Of a stretch of DNA of 5,464 bases, positions 1-4,725 are shown piece after piece. This DNA comes from Terriglobia bacterium (lineage in GTDB: Bacteria; Acidobacteriota; Terriglobia; UBA7540): positions 1 through 5,464 of the forward strand of contig JALHUF010000379.1 of NCBI GenBank assembly GCA_022866195.1, given 5' to 3'. The position numbers and the translations under genes are program-made. Position 1 is the first letter of the stretch. Every line of letters begins with the position of its first letter. The notes under the pieces were generated by a model that saw only the letters and a list, made by a program, of their open reading frames with translations, was not told where the DNA came from and made no database searches.

Positions 1-1
1 G

Positions 2-331
2 GCCTTGGTGTACAAGGGTCTCGGTCTGGGCGGGGAGGTTGGGTACTTGGCTCCCTGGCGCGCTTTCGCTGACGGAATCGGCGTGCTCTCGCTCGATGGG
101 TCCTACCACATCCGCCCGCGCAGCGGCGAGCAAAAGCTGGTTCCCTTCGTGACCGGAGGCTACACGCTCTTCTTTCGCTCCGGGACAGCCAATGGCTTCA
201 ACTTCGGCGGCGGAGTGAACTACTGGTTCCGCGAACATCTGGGCTTGCGCTTGGAATTTCGCGACAGCGTCTCGACAACTTGGGACACCGAACACTATCT
301 GGGGTTCCGCGTCGGACTGGCCTTCCGCTGA
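2..331 (+). CDS. Outer-membrane beta-barrel protein, C-terminal part (5' end outside window)
   Basis: The reading frame is open to the left edge, so this is the end of a longer gene; the TTG at position 5 is not needed as a start. The visible 109 residues alternate Gly/aromatic-rich strands with short polar turns, for example FVTGGYTLFF, FNFGGGVNYWF and LGLRLEFRDSV, and finish in a strand with GFRVGLAF just before the last Arg. This is the pattern of a small antiparallel outer-membrane barrel (OmpA/OmpW-like size class), where the last strand usually ends near an aromatic residue. The signal peptide would lie upstream and is not seen. No specific substrate or role can be read from the sequence. 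It converges with the sigma factor gene, with 53 nt between the stops and no clear terminator there. Confidence 0.7.
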   Translation, partial: ALVYKGLGLGGEVGYLAPWRAFADGIGVLSLDGSYHIRPRSGEQKLVPFVTGGYTLFFRSGTANGFNFGGGVNYWFREHLGLRLEFRDSVSTTWDTEHYLGFRVGLAFR

Positions 332-384
332 GGCGGGTTCCGACCGAACAACTGCCAGGTTGCTGAGACCCGGCGGAAGGACTG

Positions 385-1278
385 CTAGGCGAACTGAAGC
401 GCGCGCGGCCGCGGGTGATTCACCATTTCTTGCACCCGCAAGCGAAGATGGGCCAATGCGGCGGAATGAAGCTGGGAGACGCGCGATTCATCAACTCCCA
501 CCTTCGTTCCGATTTCTTTCATGGTGAGTTCCTGGTTATAGTAAAGCTGCACCACTTGACGTTCGCGTTCGGGGATGCGGCCGAGAGCATGATCGAGAAT
601 CTCCCTTTGCTCCCGCCGGTAACACGAATGAAATTGATGTTCTTGATTGTCAGCGACAAGCGTTTCTTCGCTAGCCTGCCGGGATTCCTTGTTTCCCACC
701 GACCCCAACGGCCTGAACCACTCCATCCCCAGGGTCTGAAGTTCGCGGACTGTGCGATACCACCTCTGCAAGCTCATTCCCAAACCCGCGGCGATTTCTT
801 CGTCGCTGGGGGCGCGGCTCAGCCTGACCTCCAATGTGCGATACACGGACTCTACCTTCTTACTCTTCTTCCGCATGTCACGCGAGGCGTGGTCCAGGCC
901 GCGCAAGCCGTCCAAAATCGCGCCGTGGATCCGGTACCGTGCGTAACTCTCCAGTTTCACGTGTTTGCGCGCGTCAAACTTGCGCACCGCGTCGACCAGT
1001 CCCAGCATGCCCGTGCTTACCAGATCCTCCACGTCCACGTGTTGGGGGAGTCGCTCGCGCACCTGTAACGCCAGCCGCTTCACCAGAGGGAGGAGTTTCA
1101 CCACCAATTGCTGACGTGCGAGGTGTTGGCGCAGCGCGCGAAGGTGCTCTCCGCTGCCGAGCCGCACGAGACTCTTCGCGGCCAGCCGCGGTGGGGCCAG
1201 AGCCGGGTGGGTTCGGACATGAAAAAGGGGGATTGATCCCCAGAACGATTGGTCAGGCACCACAGCTTGCGTTGCCAT
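385..1278 (-). CDS. RNA polymerase sigma factor, FliA/WhiG (sigma-28-like) family
   Basis: This is a sigma factor of the sigma-70 family, group 3, which directs RNA polymerase to a dedicated promoter set (in known members often flagellar or motility genes). With the start at 1278 it has 297 residues. Region 2 spans about 58-135, with LPLVKRLAL, the core-binding VDVEDLVSTGMLGLVDAV (81-98) and YARYRIHGAILDGLR (112-126), a hallmark of the FliA/WhiG branch. Region 3 is about 138-190 (SDEEIAAGLGMS) and region 4 about 226-285, with RIPERERQVVQLYY and the helix-turn-helix TMKEIGTKVGVDESRVSQLH. I chose 1278 because GAGG lies 6 nt upstream of this ATG; the frame stays open to a GTG at 1386 but that stretch is Arg-rich and protein-unlike. 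The roughly 55 residues before region 2 make it longer than E. coli FliA (239). No anti-sigma factor or flagellar gene is in the window, so its regulon is unknown. Confidence 0.88.
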   Translation of the reverse strand: MATQAVVPDQSFWGSIPLFHVRTHPALAPPRLAAKSLVRLGSGEHLRALRQHLARQQLVVKLLPLVKRLALQVRERLPQHVDVEDLVSTGMLGLVDAVRKFDARKHVKLESYARYRIHGAILDGLRGLDHASRDMRKKSKKVESVYRTLEVRLSRAPSDEEIAAGLGMSLQRWYRTVRELQTLGMEWFRPLGSVGNKESRQASEETLVADNQEHQFHSCYRREQREILDHALGRIPERERQVVQLYYNQELTMKEIGTKVGVDESRVSQLHSAALAHLRLRVQEMVNHPRPRALQFA

Positions 1279-1292
1279 GCGAAACCTCAAAC

Positions 1293-1310
1293 GCTGCCAA
1301 GTGCGGCAGC
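1293..1310 (-). promoter_or_regulatory. Hairpin in the sigma factor 5' leader
   Basis: GCTGCC-aagtgc-GGCAGC forms a perfect 6-bp stem with a 6-nt loop. On the minus strand it ends a few bases before the GAGG (1285-1288) that serves the sigma factor start at 1278. It could influence ribosome access or mRNA stability. A chance hairpin is equally possible in sequence this GC-rich. Confidence 0.3.
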
Positions 1311-2065
1311 TTCTCGGGAATCTCGGTTTCTGCCTCGCACAGAATTCCTGCCCGCAGCCTCGTCTCGGTCGTCGAGGCAGGCCCACCCATCGTGGCCCGC
1401 ATGAACTCCGCGGGCCTCATCCGGCAATCTCAGCGAACTGACGATCGGGCGCGTCGCGTAGGAGGTGGCATGCAAGTGGGCTGCCAGGACACAGCGGTAA
1501 CGTGCCGGGGAAAGCAACGGATGCGCGCCGCCTGCCCCGCTAGTTGCTTGCGGCCACTTGCTTGTGCGTTCGCTATCCGCAGAGCGTGTTACGGAAACAG
1601 ACGGCCCGCACCTGCCGGAGAAATCAGTGATACGAAACCCTCAGACATCAATGAGTTAGGGGGATCGTCGGTGTGGACCGGAAAGGGGCTGATGCCTGTT
1701 CCTTGCGGTTTGCCCGGCTTTTCCTGCGCACGTCAGGATGGACGCGATATGGATAGTGACAAGCATCTCTCCGGGATATTTTCCGAAGAGGCAATGCTAA
1801 GGCTGTGTACGCGATACCAAGGGAGTTCCATTTTGGGAAGGGTGTTACGATTATGGGCGCTTCTTCCCGCTGGGATCCTCCGTCCCTAACATGAGCGGCC
1901 TTTTTGCGGTTTGACTAGCGTGGTTGTGCGCGCCGGCGGGACCGGCAGGCCTCTGCCCGTACGCATATTCTCCCGAGTTCGCTGAGGCCCGCTTCATTTC
2001 CTGCGAGGGCTCTCGCCGGGCCTCAAGTGCCGGGACCATTCTTCCGATACCCTACATTGCGTCTC

Positions 2066-2097
2066 GGTCTAGAAGCTTGCGCTAGGCGAGTTAGACC
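2066..2097. other. Two-part stem-loop in the gene-free region
   Basis: Outer arms GGTCTA (2066-2071) and TAGACC (2092-2097) pair perfectly. Inside them CTTGC (2076-2080) pairs with GCGAG (2086-2090), with one G-T pair, around a 5-nt loop, leaving an asymmetric internal loop of 4 and 1 nt. It is the longest hairpin in the gene-free region. No T run follows on either strand, so it may be part of a structured RNA or an operator rather than a terminator. Confidence 0.3.
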
Positions 2098-2420
2098 AGG
2101 GACGGCGCGCAGAACCGATTTGGGACGGCCGTTCCCTTTTGGGAATGACGCCTCGCAGTCGGGTGACCAGAGCAATATTCGGAAGACGGACGAGGGGGAA
2201 AACTTTGCCAGTCAGCACCCTTCGCAGCCCTCCAATCGCCCGGCGGCGCGAAGCTGCTGGACAAGGAGCGACGGGTGTGGAGCGGAAGCGTAAAGGACCA
2301 GAAGGCAGCCGGAGACGGCGGGGGAGCCGCCAGAGTGAGCTGCGCTCTGGTTCCGCGCGGCGGCAACCGAGCTCACAGCCTCTGCGTCTGCATCACGTAG
2401 ACGAGCTGTCCCTCGCCACC

Positions 2421-2645
2421 ATGGATCCAGCCGACATTATCCTGCTGGAGGAGGCCGACTCTTTGCGCGCCGCAGTGGAGTCCGTCTTCTTTGCCGTCCT
2501 TGCCTGTCCGGCATGCGGCACCTTGGGACTGATTACTCTTTCCCAGTATCTCGGAACTGACCCCGTGATTTGCGGCTCCAATCGTTGTTCCTGTCGCTTC
2601 CGCATCGACAACAAGACTCGCCTCATCTACCTGCCCGTCAACTGA
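2421..2645 (+). CDS. Small Cys-rich zinc-ribbon-like protein of unknown function
   Basis: A 74-residue protein. The N-terminal 27 residues form a likely acidic amphipathic helix (DIILLEEADSLRAAVESVFF). They are followed by CPACG (Cys29, Cys32) and then CGSNRCSCRF (Cys51, Cys56, Cys58), suggesting a small metal-binding ribbon, probably zinc. The C-terminus is a short beta-like stretch (TRLIYLPVN). I do not recognise a named family and infer no function beyond possible metal, nucleic-acid or protein binding. The frame extends upstream to 2139, but that part is Arg/Ser/Gly-rich low-complexity translation, so I start at ATG 2421. No good Shine-Dalgarno precedes this ATG, which lowers confidence in the exact start. 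Its stop is 6 nt from the stop of the convergent gene. Confidence 0.6.
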   Translation: MDPADIILLEEADSLRAAVESVFFAVLACPACGTLGLITLSQYLGTDPVICGSNRCSCRFRIDNKTRLIYLPVN

Positions 2646-2651
2646 TCGAGG

Positions 2652-2984
2652 CTAGATGCGGGGGTCTGCTGTTCCTGCCAGAGGAGTGAGCACTGTGGTG
2701 AATCGGGACAGGAACAACGCGACATCCATCTGGAAATAGGCGTGGATGTCGCAGCCCAGGAAACAGTGTGGCCGTCGGTCGTTCCGCGGGACGGTGGCGC
2801 GAGCGCGCTCCAGTTCGATCTTCTCGCCGGCATGCAGCGCGTAATACAAGGACTGCCGCGAAAGCTCCGCACAGCGGTGGGCATCGGGAAGAGCCTGCGT
2901 CGCGTCGGCCAGATACTCTTCTGCCACGCCAAGGAACGCCTGAGGTTCGCGCGAAGGCTTCCACCCCTCCGTGGAAAAGAGCAA
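2652..2984 (-). CDS. Hypothetical protein, downstream of a tRNA remnant
   Basis: I do not recognise this gene. From a TTG at 2984, preceded closely by AGAGG, it encodes about 110 residues; a GTG at 3005 would add seven. The frame continues upstream through the tRNA remnant, but that translation is tRNA-derived and not real protein. Residues 18-62 look helical and charged (VAEEYLADATQAL, CAELSRQSLYYALHAGEKIELERARA). The C-terminal third is more hydrophobic, with Cys and His (HCFLGCDIHAYFQMDVALFLSRF). There is no signal peptide or obvious motif. Wobble positions are fairly GC-rich in this frame, and the tight convergent spacing with the Cys-rich gene favours it over the overlapping frames. It could still be a spurious frame or a truncated gene left by insertion at the tRNA site. 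Confidence 0.45.
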   Translation of the reverse strand: MLFSTEGWKPSREPQAFLGVAEEYLADATQALPDAHRCAELSRQSLYYALHAGEKIELERARATVPRNDRRPHCFLGCDIHAYFQMDVALFLSRFTTVLTPLAGTADPRI

Positions 2985-3029
2985 GGTCCTCTTCCGATTG
3001 CGCACCAGGAAGCATGCATTGGGGCAAAG

Positions 3030-3064
3030 GCTGGTAGGCCCGTGGGGACTCGAACCCCAGACCT
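3030..3064. repeat. 35-bp direct repeat, left copy (tRNA T arm, acceptor and CCA)
   Basis: This is identical over 35 bp to 3346-3380, in the same orientation, 316 bp apart. It covers the tRNA variable loop, T arm, 3' acceptor strand, CCA and two bases beyond the CCA. Identity stops sharply at 3064/3065, where the anticodon arm begins to differ between copies. Together with the right copy it brackets the GIY-YIG gene. Confidence 0.9.
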
Positions 3065-3091
3065 GGCCGACAAGGTCGGCCCGCTCTAACC
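3032..3091 (-). pseudogene. Truncated tRNA remnant (3' about 60 nt, lacking the 5' acceptor strand)
   Basis: Read on the minus strand, this runs from D-arm sequence GGTTAGAGC (3091-3083) through a 17-nt anticodon arm (3081-3065), variable loop AGGTC, T arm TGGGG-TTCGAGT-CCCCA, 3' acceptor strand CGGGCCT, discriminator A and encoded CCA (3034-3032). A complementary 5' acceptor strand would appear as CGGGCCT or similar at higher coordinates, and none is found; the coding end of the GIY-YIG gene is there instead. The anticodon loop reads ACCTTGT, with C instead of the universal U at position 33, so even a complete molecule would be an unlikely decoder. About 17 nt of the 5' end are missing. I take this as a displaced tRNA 3' fragment at an old insertion junction, not a working tRNA. 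Confidence 0.75.
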
Positions 3092-3337
3092 CTTGGGGCT
3101 CTGGAGCATTTGCTGAATCAGCTTGGCTGACTTGCAGCGCTTGAGTTGGAACTCTCGCCTGCGAGCCTCGATCAGGGATGGAAAGGACTCCTGATAGACC
3201 AGCCTCCACGGCCCACGGCCGCGGGTGGCCGGGGAGTGTCCGCGCTGATGCTCTGCGAGTCGGCGCTCAAAATCCACGGTGGAGCCGACATAAAAGCGGC
3301 CGGTGGAAAGACTCTGGAGGATGTAGACCCAACCCAT
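3086..3337 (-). CDS. Small GIY-YIG nuclease-domain protein
   Basis: An 83-residue single-domain protein of the GIY-YIG endonuclease superfamily, stand-alone UvrC-N-terminal-like/YhbQ size class. VYIL (4-7) and YVG (16-18) match the GIY and YIG motifs. Arg25/Arg26 in FERRLAEH, PWRLVYQESF (43-52) and the EARRREFQLKR segment with the candidate metal-binding Glu62 fit the active-site layout. It would cut or nick DNA in the cytoplasm; the substrate is unknown. The ATG lies only 10 nt after the CCA of the right-hand tRNA remnant, so transcription may read through from a tRNA promoter; AGCAGG near the junction is a weak ribosome site. Its TAG stop falls inside the D-loop sequence of the left-hand remnant. 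This embedding suggests insertion into a tRNA gene. Family assignment is secure; mobility is inference. Confidence 0.85.
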   Translation of the reverse strand: MGWVYILQSLSTGRFYVGSTVDFERRLAEHQRGHSPATRGRGPWRLVYQESFPSLIEARRREFQLKRCKSAKLIQQMLQSPKG

Positions 3338-3345
3338 GGGGGCCT

Positions 3346-3380
3346 GCTGGTAGGCCCGTGGGGACTCGAACCCCAGACCT
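3346..3380. repeat. 35-bp direct repeat, right copy (tRNA T arm, acceptor and CCA)
   Basis: A perfect match to 3030-3064. On the minus strand the GIY-YIG start codon follows this copy by about 10 nt. The shared part is confined to the tRNA 3' quarter plus two bases beyond the CCA, so the duplication follows tRNA structure rather than a target-site duplication of the few bp typical of transposons. Confidence 0.9.
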
Positions 3381-3395
3381 CTACCGTGTCAAGGT
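3348..3395 (-). pseudogene. tRNA-Val(GAC) 3' half, probable attachment-site copy
   Basis: On the minus strand this reads ACC-TTGACAC-GGTAG (anticodon loop TTGACAC with U33 and anticodon GAC, valine), AGGTC variable loop, TGGGG-TTCGAGT-CCCCA T arm, CGGGCCT, A, CCA. The 3' strand of the anticodon stem is GGTAG and needs CTACC on the 5' side. Only ACC is present; beyond 3395 the sequence diverges to TTAA and no D arm or 5' acceptor is found. Homology ending inside the anticodon stem is typical of att sites used by tRNA-targeting tyrosine recombinases, whose crossover lies at the anticodon loop. The intact tRNA-Val would be at the other end of the element, outside the window. An alternative is simple truncation of a tRNA by rearrangement. 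Confidence 0.75.
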
Positions 3396-3604
3396 TTAAC
3401 CAGGATTGTAAGCCTACTCTCGTTAATCCCGATCTATTCCTTTTTACTATGAGATGCCGACGCGTGACTTAGCGCGACGAAAGAGGACTAAACAGAGCTA
3501 ATGATGGGGAGTCCCTGCAATTCTCACTACACCTTCTGCATAAGGAGCGGGTCGCCGGTTTCGCAACAGCGGAGAGGTTTCGATTCAATCCAAGGGAGGT
3601 CAAA

Positions 3605-4153
3605 ATGGAGCCGAGAAGGCAGCTGAAAAAGCCTCTTGCCTCGGATGACGAAGAGGATCAAAAGCTCAGGGTCTTTATGCGACTTAATGAACTCGCCATG
3701 AAGCGAAATGTGGCCGTGCTCTGCATTTATCGAACGATGACGGATTATGCGGGTGGAGTCTGGAATGATATGCAGTTCCATTACGGCGGTCCGTCACCAA
3801 CCCCAGACACATGTCTGTTTTGTGGAAAGCCGACGGTGGACGCAGATGATCGTGATGATTTGGGTGGATTCGTTTTGCACGATGATTGTTTTGACGAACG
3901 CGTCAATGACTGGCACGTAGACTTCTACTTGGAACCAGAGTCCCATCGTCCAGCGGTGATCGTTCTGGAGCGGAATTTCCCAGGTTCTCTCGACAACGTG
4001 ATCATGGGTATAGCTTGGGGGCTCGGTGTTCACTACCTGGTACATCGCCGTCACTTACCTTCTTCGGAGGAAGCAATTGAAACCGCTGACGTCTTTGCCC
4101 GAAGGCTTGTGCGCCAAATCCAGATGCCGCGAATTGTGCGCAGGGTGAACTGA
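3605..4153 (+). CDS. Hypothetical protein with a possible CxxC/HxxC metal site, element cargo
   Basis: I do not recognise this 182-residue protein. The start is well supported: GGGAGG ends about 6 nt before ATG 3605. The N-terminus is charged (about 1-20), followed by a likely helix (RLNELAMKRNVAVLCIY, 26-42). CLFCGKPT (Cys70, Cys73) and LHDDCF (His92, Cys95) could form one treble-clef or zinc-ribbon-like metal site. The second half has a hydrophobic segment (DNVIMGIAWGLGVHYLVH) that is too polar for a confident membrane helix, and a C-terminal amphipathic helix rich in Arg. A strong rho-independent terminator follows 67 nt after the stop, so it is probably a single-gene transcript. Its position between the tRNA junction and the xis/int pair makes it a cargo gene. 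Lower GC than the left part of the window is consistent with transfer. Confidence 0.7.
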   Translation: MEPRRQLKKPLASDDEEDQKLRVFMRLNELAMKRNVAVLCIYRTMTDYAGGVWNDMQFHYGGPSPTPDTCLFCGKPTVDADDRDDLGGFVLHDDCFDERVNDWHVDFYLEPESHRPAVIVLERNFPGSLDNVIMGIAWGLGVHYLVHRRHLPSSEEAIETADVFARRLVRQIQMPRIVRRVN

Positions 4154-4220
4154 ACTCTACCCTAGGTCTGAAATCGGGAGGGACGGGAACCCAAAGCGGC
4201 GCCTTCACGTGGTCTGTCTG

Positions 4221-4262
4221 CCCAGTATCTCTAATTAGTTTGGAGATCTGGGCTTTTTATTT
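4221..4262 (+). terminator. Rho-independent terminator of the cargo gene
   Basis: Arms CCCAG-t-ATCTC (4221-4231) and GAGAT-CTGGG (4243-4252) give a 10-bp stem with one bulged T and an 11-nt loop. CTTTTTATTT follows directly. The T run is only on the plus strand, so it terminates the upstream 3605-4153 transcript and separates it from the excisionase-like gene. Confidence 0.85.
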
Positions 4263-4283
4263 GGGATGTCAACGAATCCCAAA
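4260..4283. promoter_or_regulatory. Perfect inverted repeat, candidate operator before the xis-like gene
   Basis: TTTGGGAT (4260-4267), an 8-nt spacer, then ATCCCAAA (4276-4283): a perfect dyad with arms of 8 bp. It lies between the terminator and the Shine-Dalgarno of the HTH gene, where an operator for autoregulation or a recombination-directionality binding site would be expected. It could also form an RNA hairpin in the leader. No matching -35/-10 pair is convincing nearby. Confidence 0.5.
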
Positions 4284-4301
4284 AGCTCCGTGGAGGTGGT
4301 T

Positions 4302-4556
4302 ATGAGCAATCTCGAATCAGAACCCCGCAGGTACCCTCTGCTAGAAAGCTTGCTTGAGCAAAAGCATCTCCCGTTGAAAGGGATCTTCACTTATCGCGAC
4401 CTCGCGACAATCCTCGACGCGGGGGTCCGGACCATTCAGGTGTGGTGCAAGGACGGGAAAATTGTCGTGCGGAACTTGCCGGCAAGAGGCCGCTTTTTGG
4501 CGCAAGACATTGAGGATTTCCTTGAGCGAAGTGTCAGGAAACACGTTGGTCCCTGA
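4302..4556 (+). CDS. Excisionase-like small helix-turn-helix DNA-binding protein
   Basis: An 84-residue protein. Residues 29-75 match the MerR/excisionase-type winged helix: FTYRDLATIL (first helix), a turn, VRTIQVWCKDGKIVVR (recognition helix and wing entry), RGRFLAQDIEDFLERS (wing and last helix). In integrated elements such proteins act as recombination directionality factors beside the integrase, bending DNA at the att site to favour excision, or as repressors. The start is ATG 4302 because GGAGG sits 5 nt upstream (4292-4296). An ATG at 4266 is in frame but has no ribosome site and lies within the inverted repeat. The tyrosine-recombinase-like gene starts 169 nt downstream. The fold call is good; the excisionase role is inferred from context. 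Confidence 0.72.
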   Translation: MSNLESEPRRYPLLESLLEQKHLPLKGIFTYRDLATILDAGVRTIQVWCKDGKIVVRNLPARGRFLAQDIEDFLERSVRKHVGP

Positions 4557-4592
4557 GGATCCGTAAAATGCCAGAAGCTCCATATATCGCCC

Positions 4593-4613
4593 GGAGCAGC
4601 ACAGATCTGCTCC
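4593..4613 (+). terminator. Hairpin after the xis-like gene, possible weak terminator
   Basis: GGAGCAG (4593-4599), loop CACAGAT, CTGCTCC (4607-4613): a perfect 7-bp stem, followed by TTGCTTC. It lies 36 nt after the stop of the HTH gene. The T tract is interrupted, so termination would be partial at best; it could attenuate read-through into the recombinase gene. Confidence 0.4.
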
Positions 4614-4657
4614 TTGCTTCATCAACACGCCCTGAAGCTGCACGTTCGGGGTCATTT

Positions 4658-4712
4658 TATATGCATTTTCTCTCACGTCTTTTACGAAAACCCCGGAGAA
4701 AAAATGCATATA
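4658..4712. promoter_or_regulatory. Long AT-rich inverted repeat just upstream of the recombinase gene
   Basis: TATATGCATTTTCTC (4658-4672) and GAGAAAAAATGCATATA (4696-4712) are inverted copies differing only by two extra A. The 23-nt centre contains a smaller TTTT-acg-AAAA dyad. The right arm abuts the TAGGAG ribosome site (4711-4716) of the gene starting at 4726. Possible roles are an operator, arm-type binding sites for integrase or Xis, or an mRNA hairpin controlling translation. Confidence 0.55.
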
Positions 4713-4725
4713 GGAGTCTGCAACC

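Larger units (their letters stand above)
1279..2420. other. Long gene-free region (about 1.1 kb) with scattered hairpins
   Basis: I see no credible gene here. The open frames on both strands are Arg/Pro/Ser-rich, lack domain-like patterns, and are what GC-rich non-coding DNA produces. The best small candidate is 1749-1889 (+, 46 codons, AGGA 9 nt upstream of ATG), which has no clear codon bias and which I do not recognise. Hairpins seen: GCCGG-cggga-CCGGC at 1932-1946; GGCCTC/GAGGCC pairing 1948-1953 with 1984-1989; a two-part stem-loop at 2066-2097; TTCCC-tttt-GGGAA at 2132-2145; GGCGG-gggag-CCGCC at 2317-2331; CCAGAG/CTCTGG at 2330-2350. None is followed by a T run, so they are not typical terminators. 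I recognise no riboswitch, tmRNA, RNase P or 6S consensus. Confidence 0.5.

Noticed and set aside
415..1068. Long plus-strand open frame opposite the sigma factor
   Set aside because: Antisense shadow: the minus strand has unmistakable sigma regions 2-4, and the plus translation has no domain pattern.
834..1889. 351-codon plus-strand open frame
   Set aside because: It begins antisense to the sigma factor and continues as Arg/Pro/Ala-rich low-complexity translation, typical of stop-poor GC-rich DNA.
1749..1889. 46-codon plus-strand frame with an AGGA upstream
   Set aside because: Wobble GC is not clearly raised, no motif is seen, and it is only the tail of a longer spurious frame. Kept only as a remark in the gene-free region.
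2066..2147. Rho-independent terminators in the gene-free region
   Set aside because: The hairpins are real but none is followed by a T run on either strand.
2139..2420. N-terminal extension of the Cys-rich protein
   Set aside because: Arg/Ser/Gly-rich low-complexity translation with no ribosome site; the compact domain begins at ATG 2421.
2742..3089. Plus-strand frame ending in GTRTPDL-like residues
   Set aside because: The C-terminal part is antisense translation of the tRNA remnant, a well-known source of false proteins. The rest is opposite the minus-strand gene and less protein-like.
3032..3397. One or two functional tRNA genes
   Set aside because: Neither copy has a 5' acceptor strand complementary to CGGGCCT; one lacks U33 and the other lacks the whole D arm.
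3146..3472. Plus-strand frames across the GIY-YIG gene and right tRNA remnant (GLEPQTSTV, GTRTPDL)
   Set aside because: Antisense to a clear GIY-YIG domain and to tRNA sequence.
3396..3604. Promoter of the cargo gene
   Set aside because: TTGTAA near 3406 and AT-rich sequence near 3435 do not give a convincing -35/-10 pair at normal spacing.
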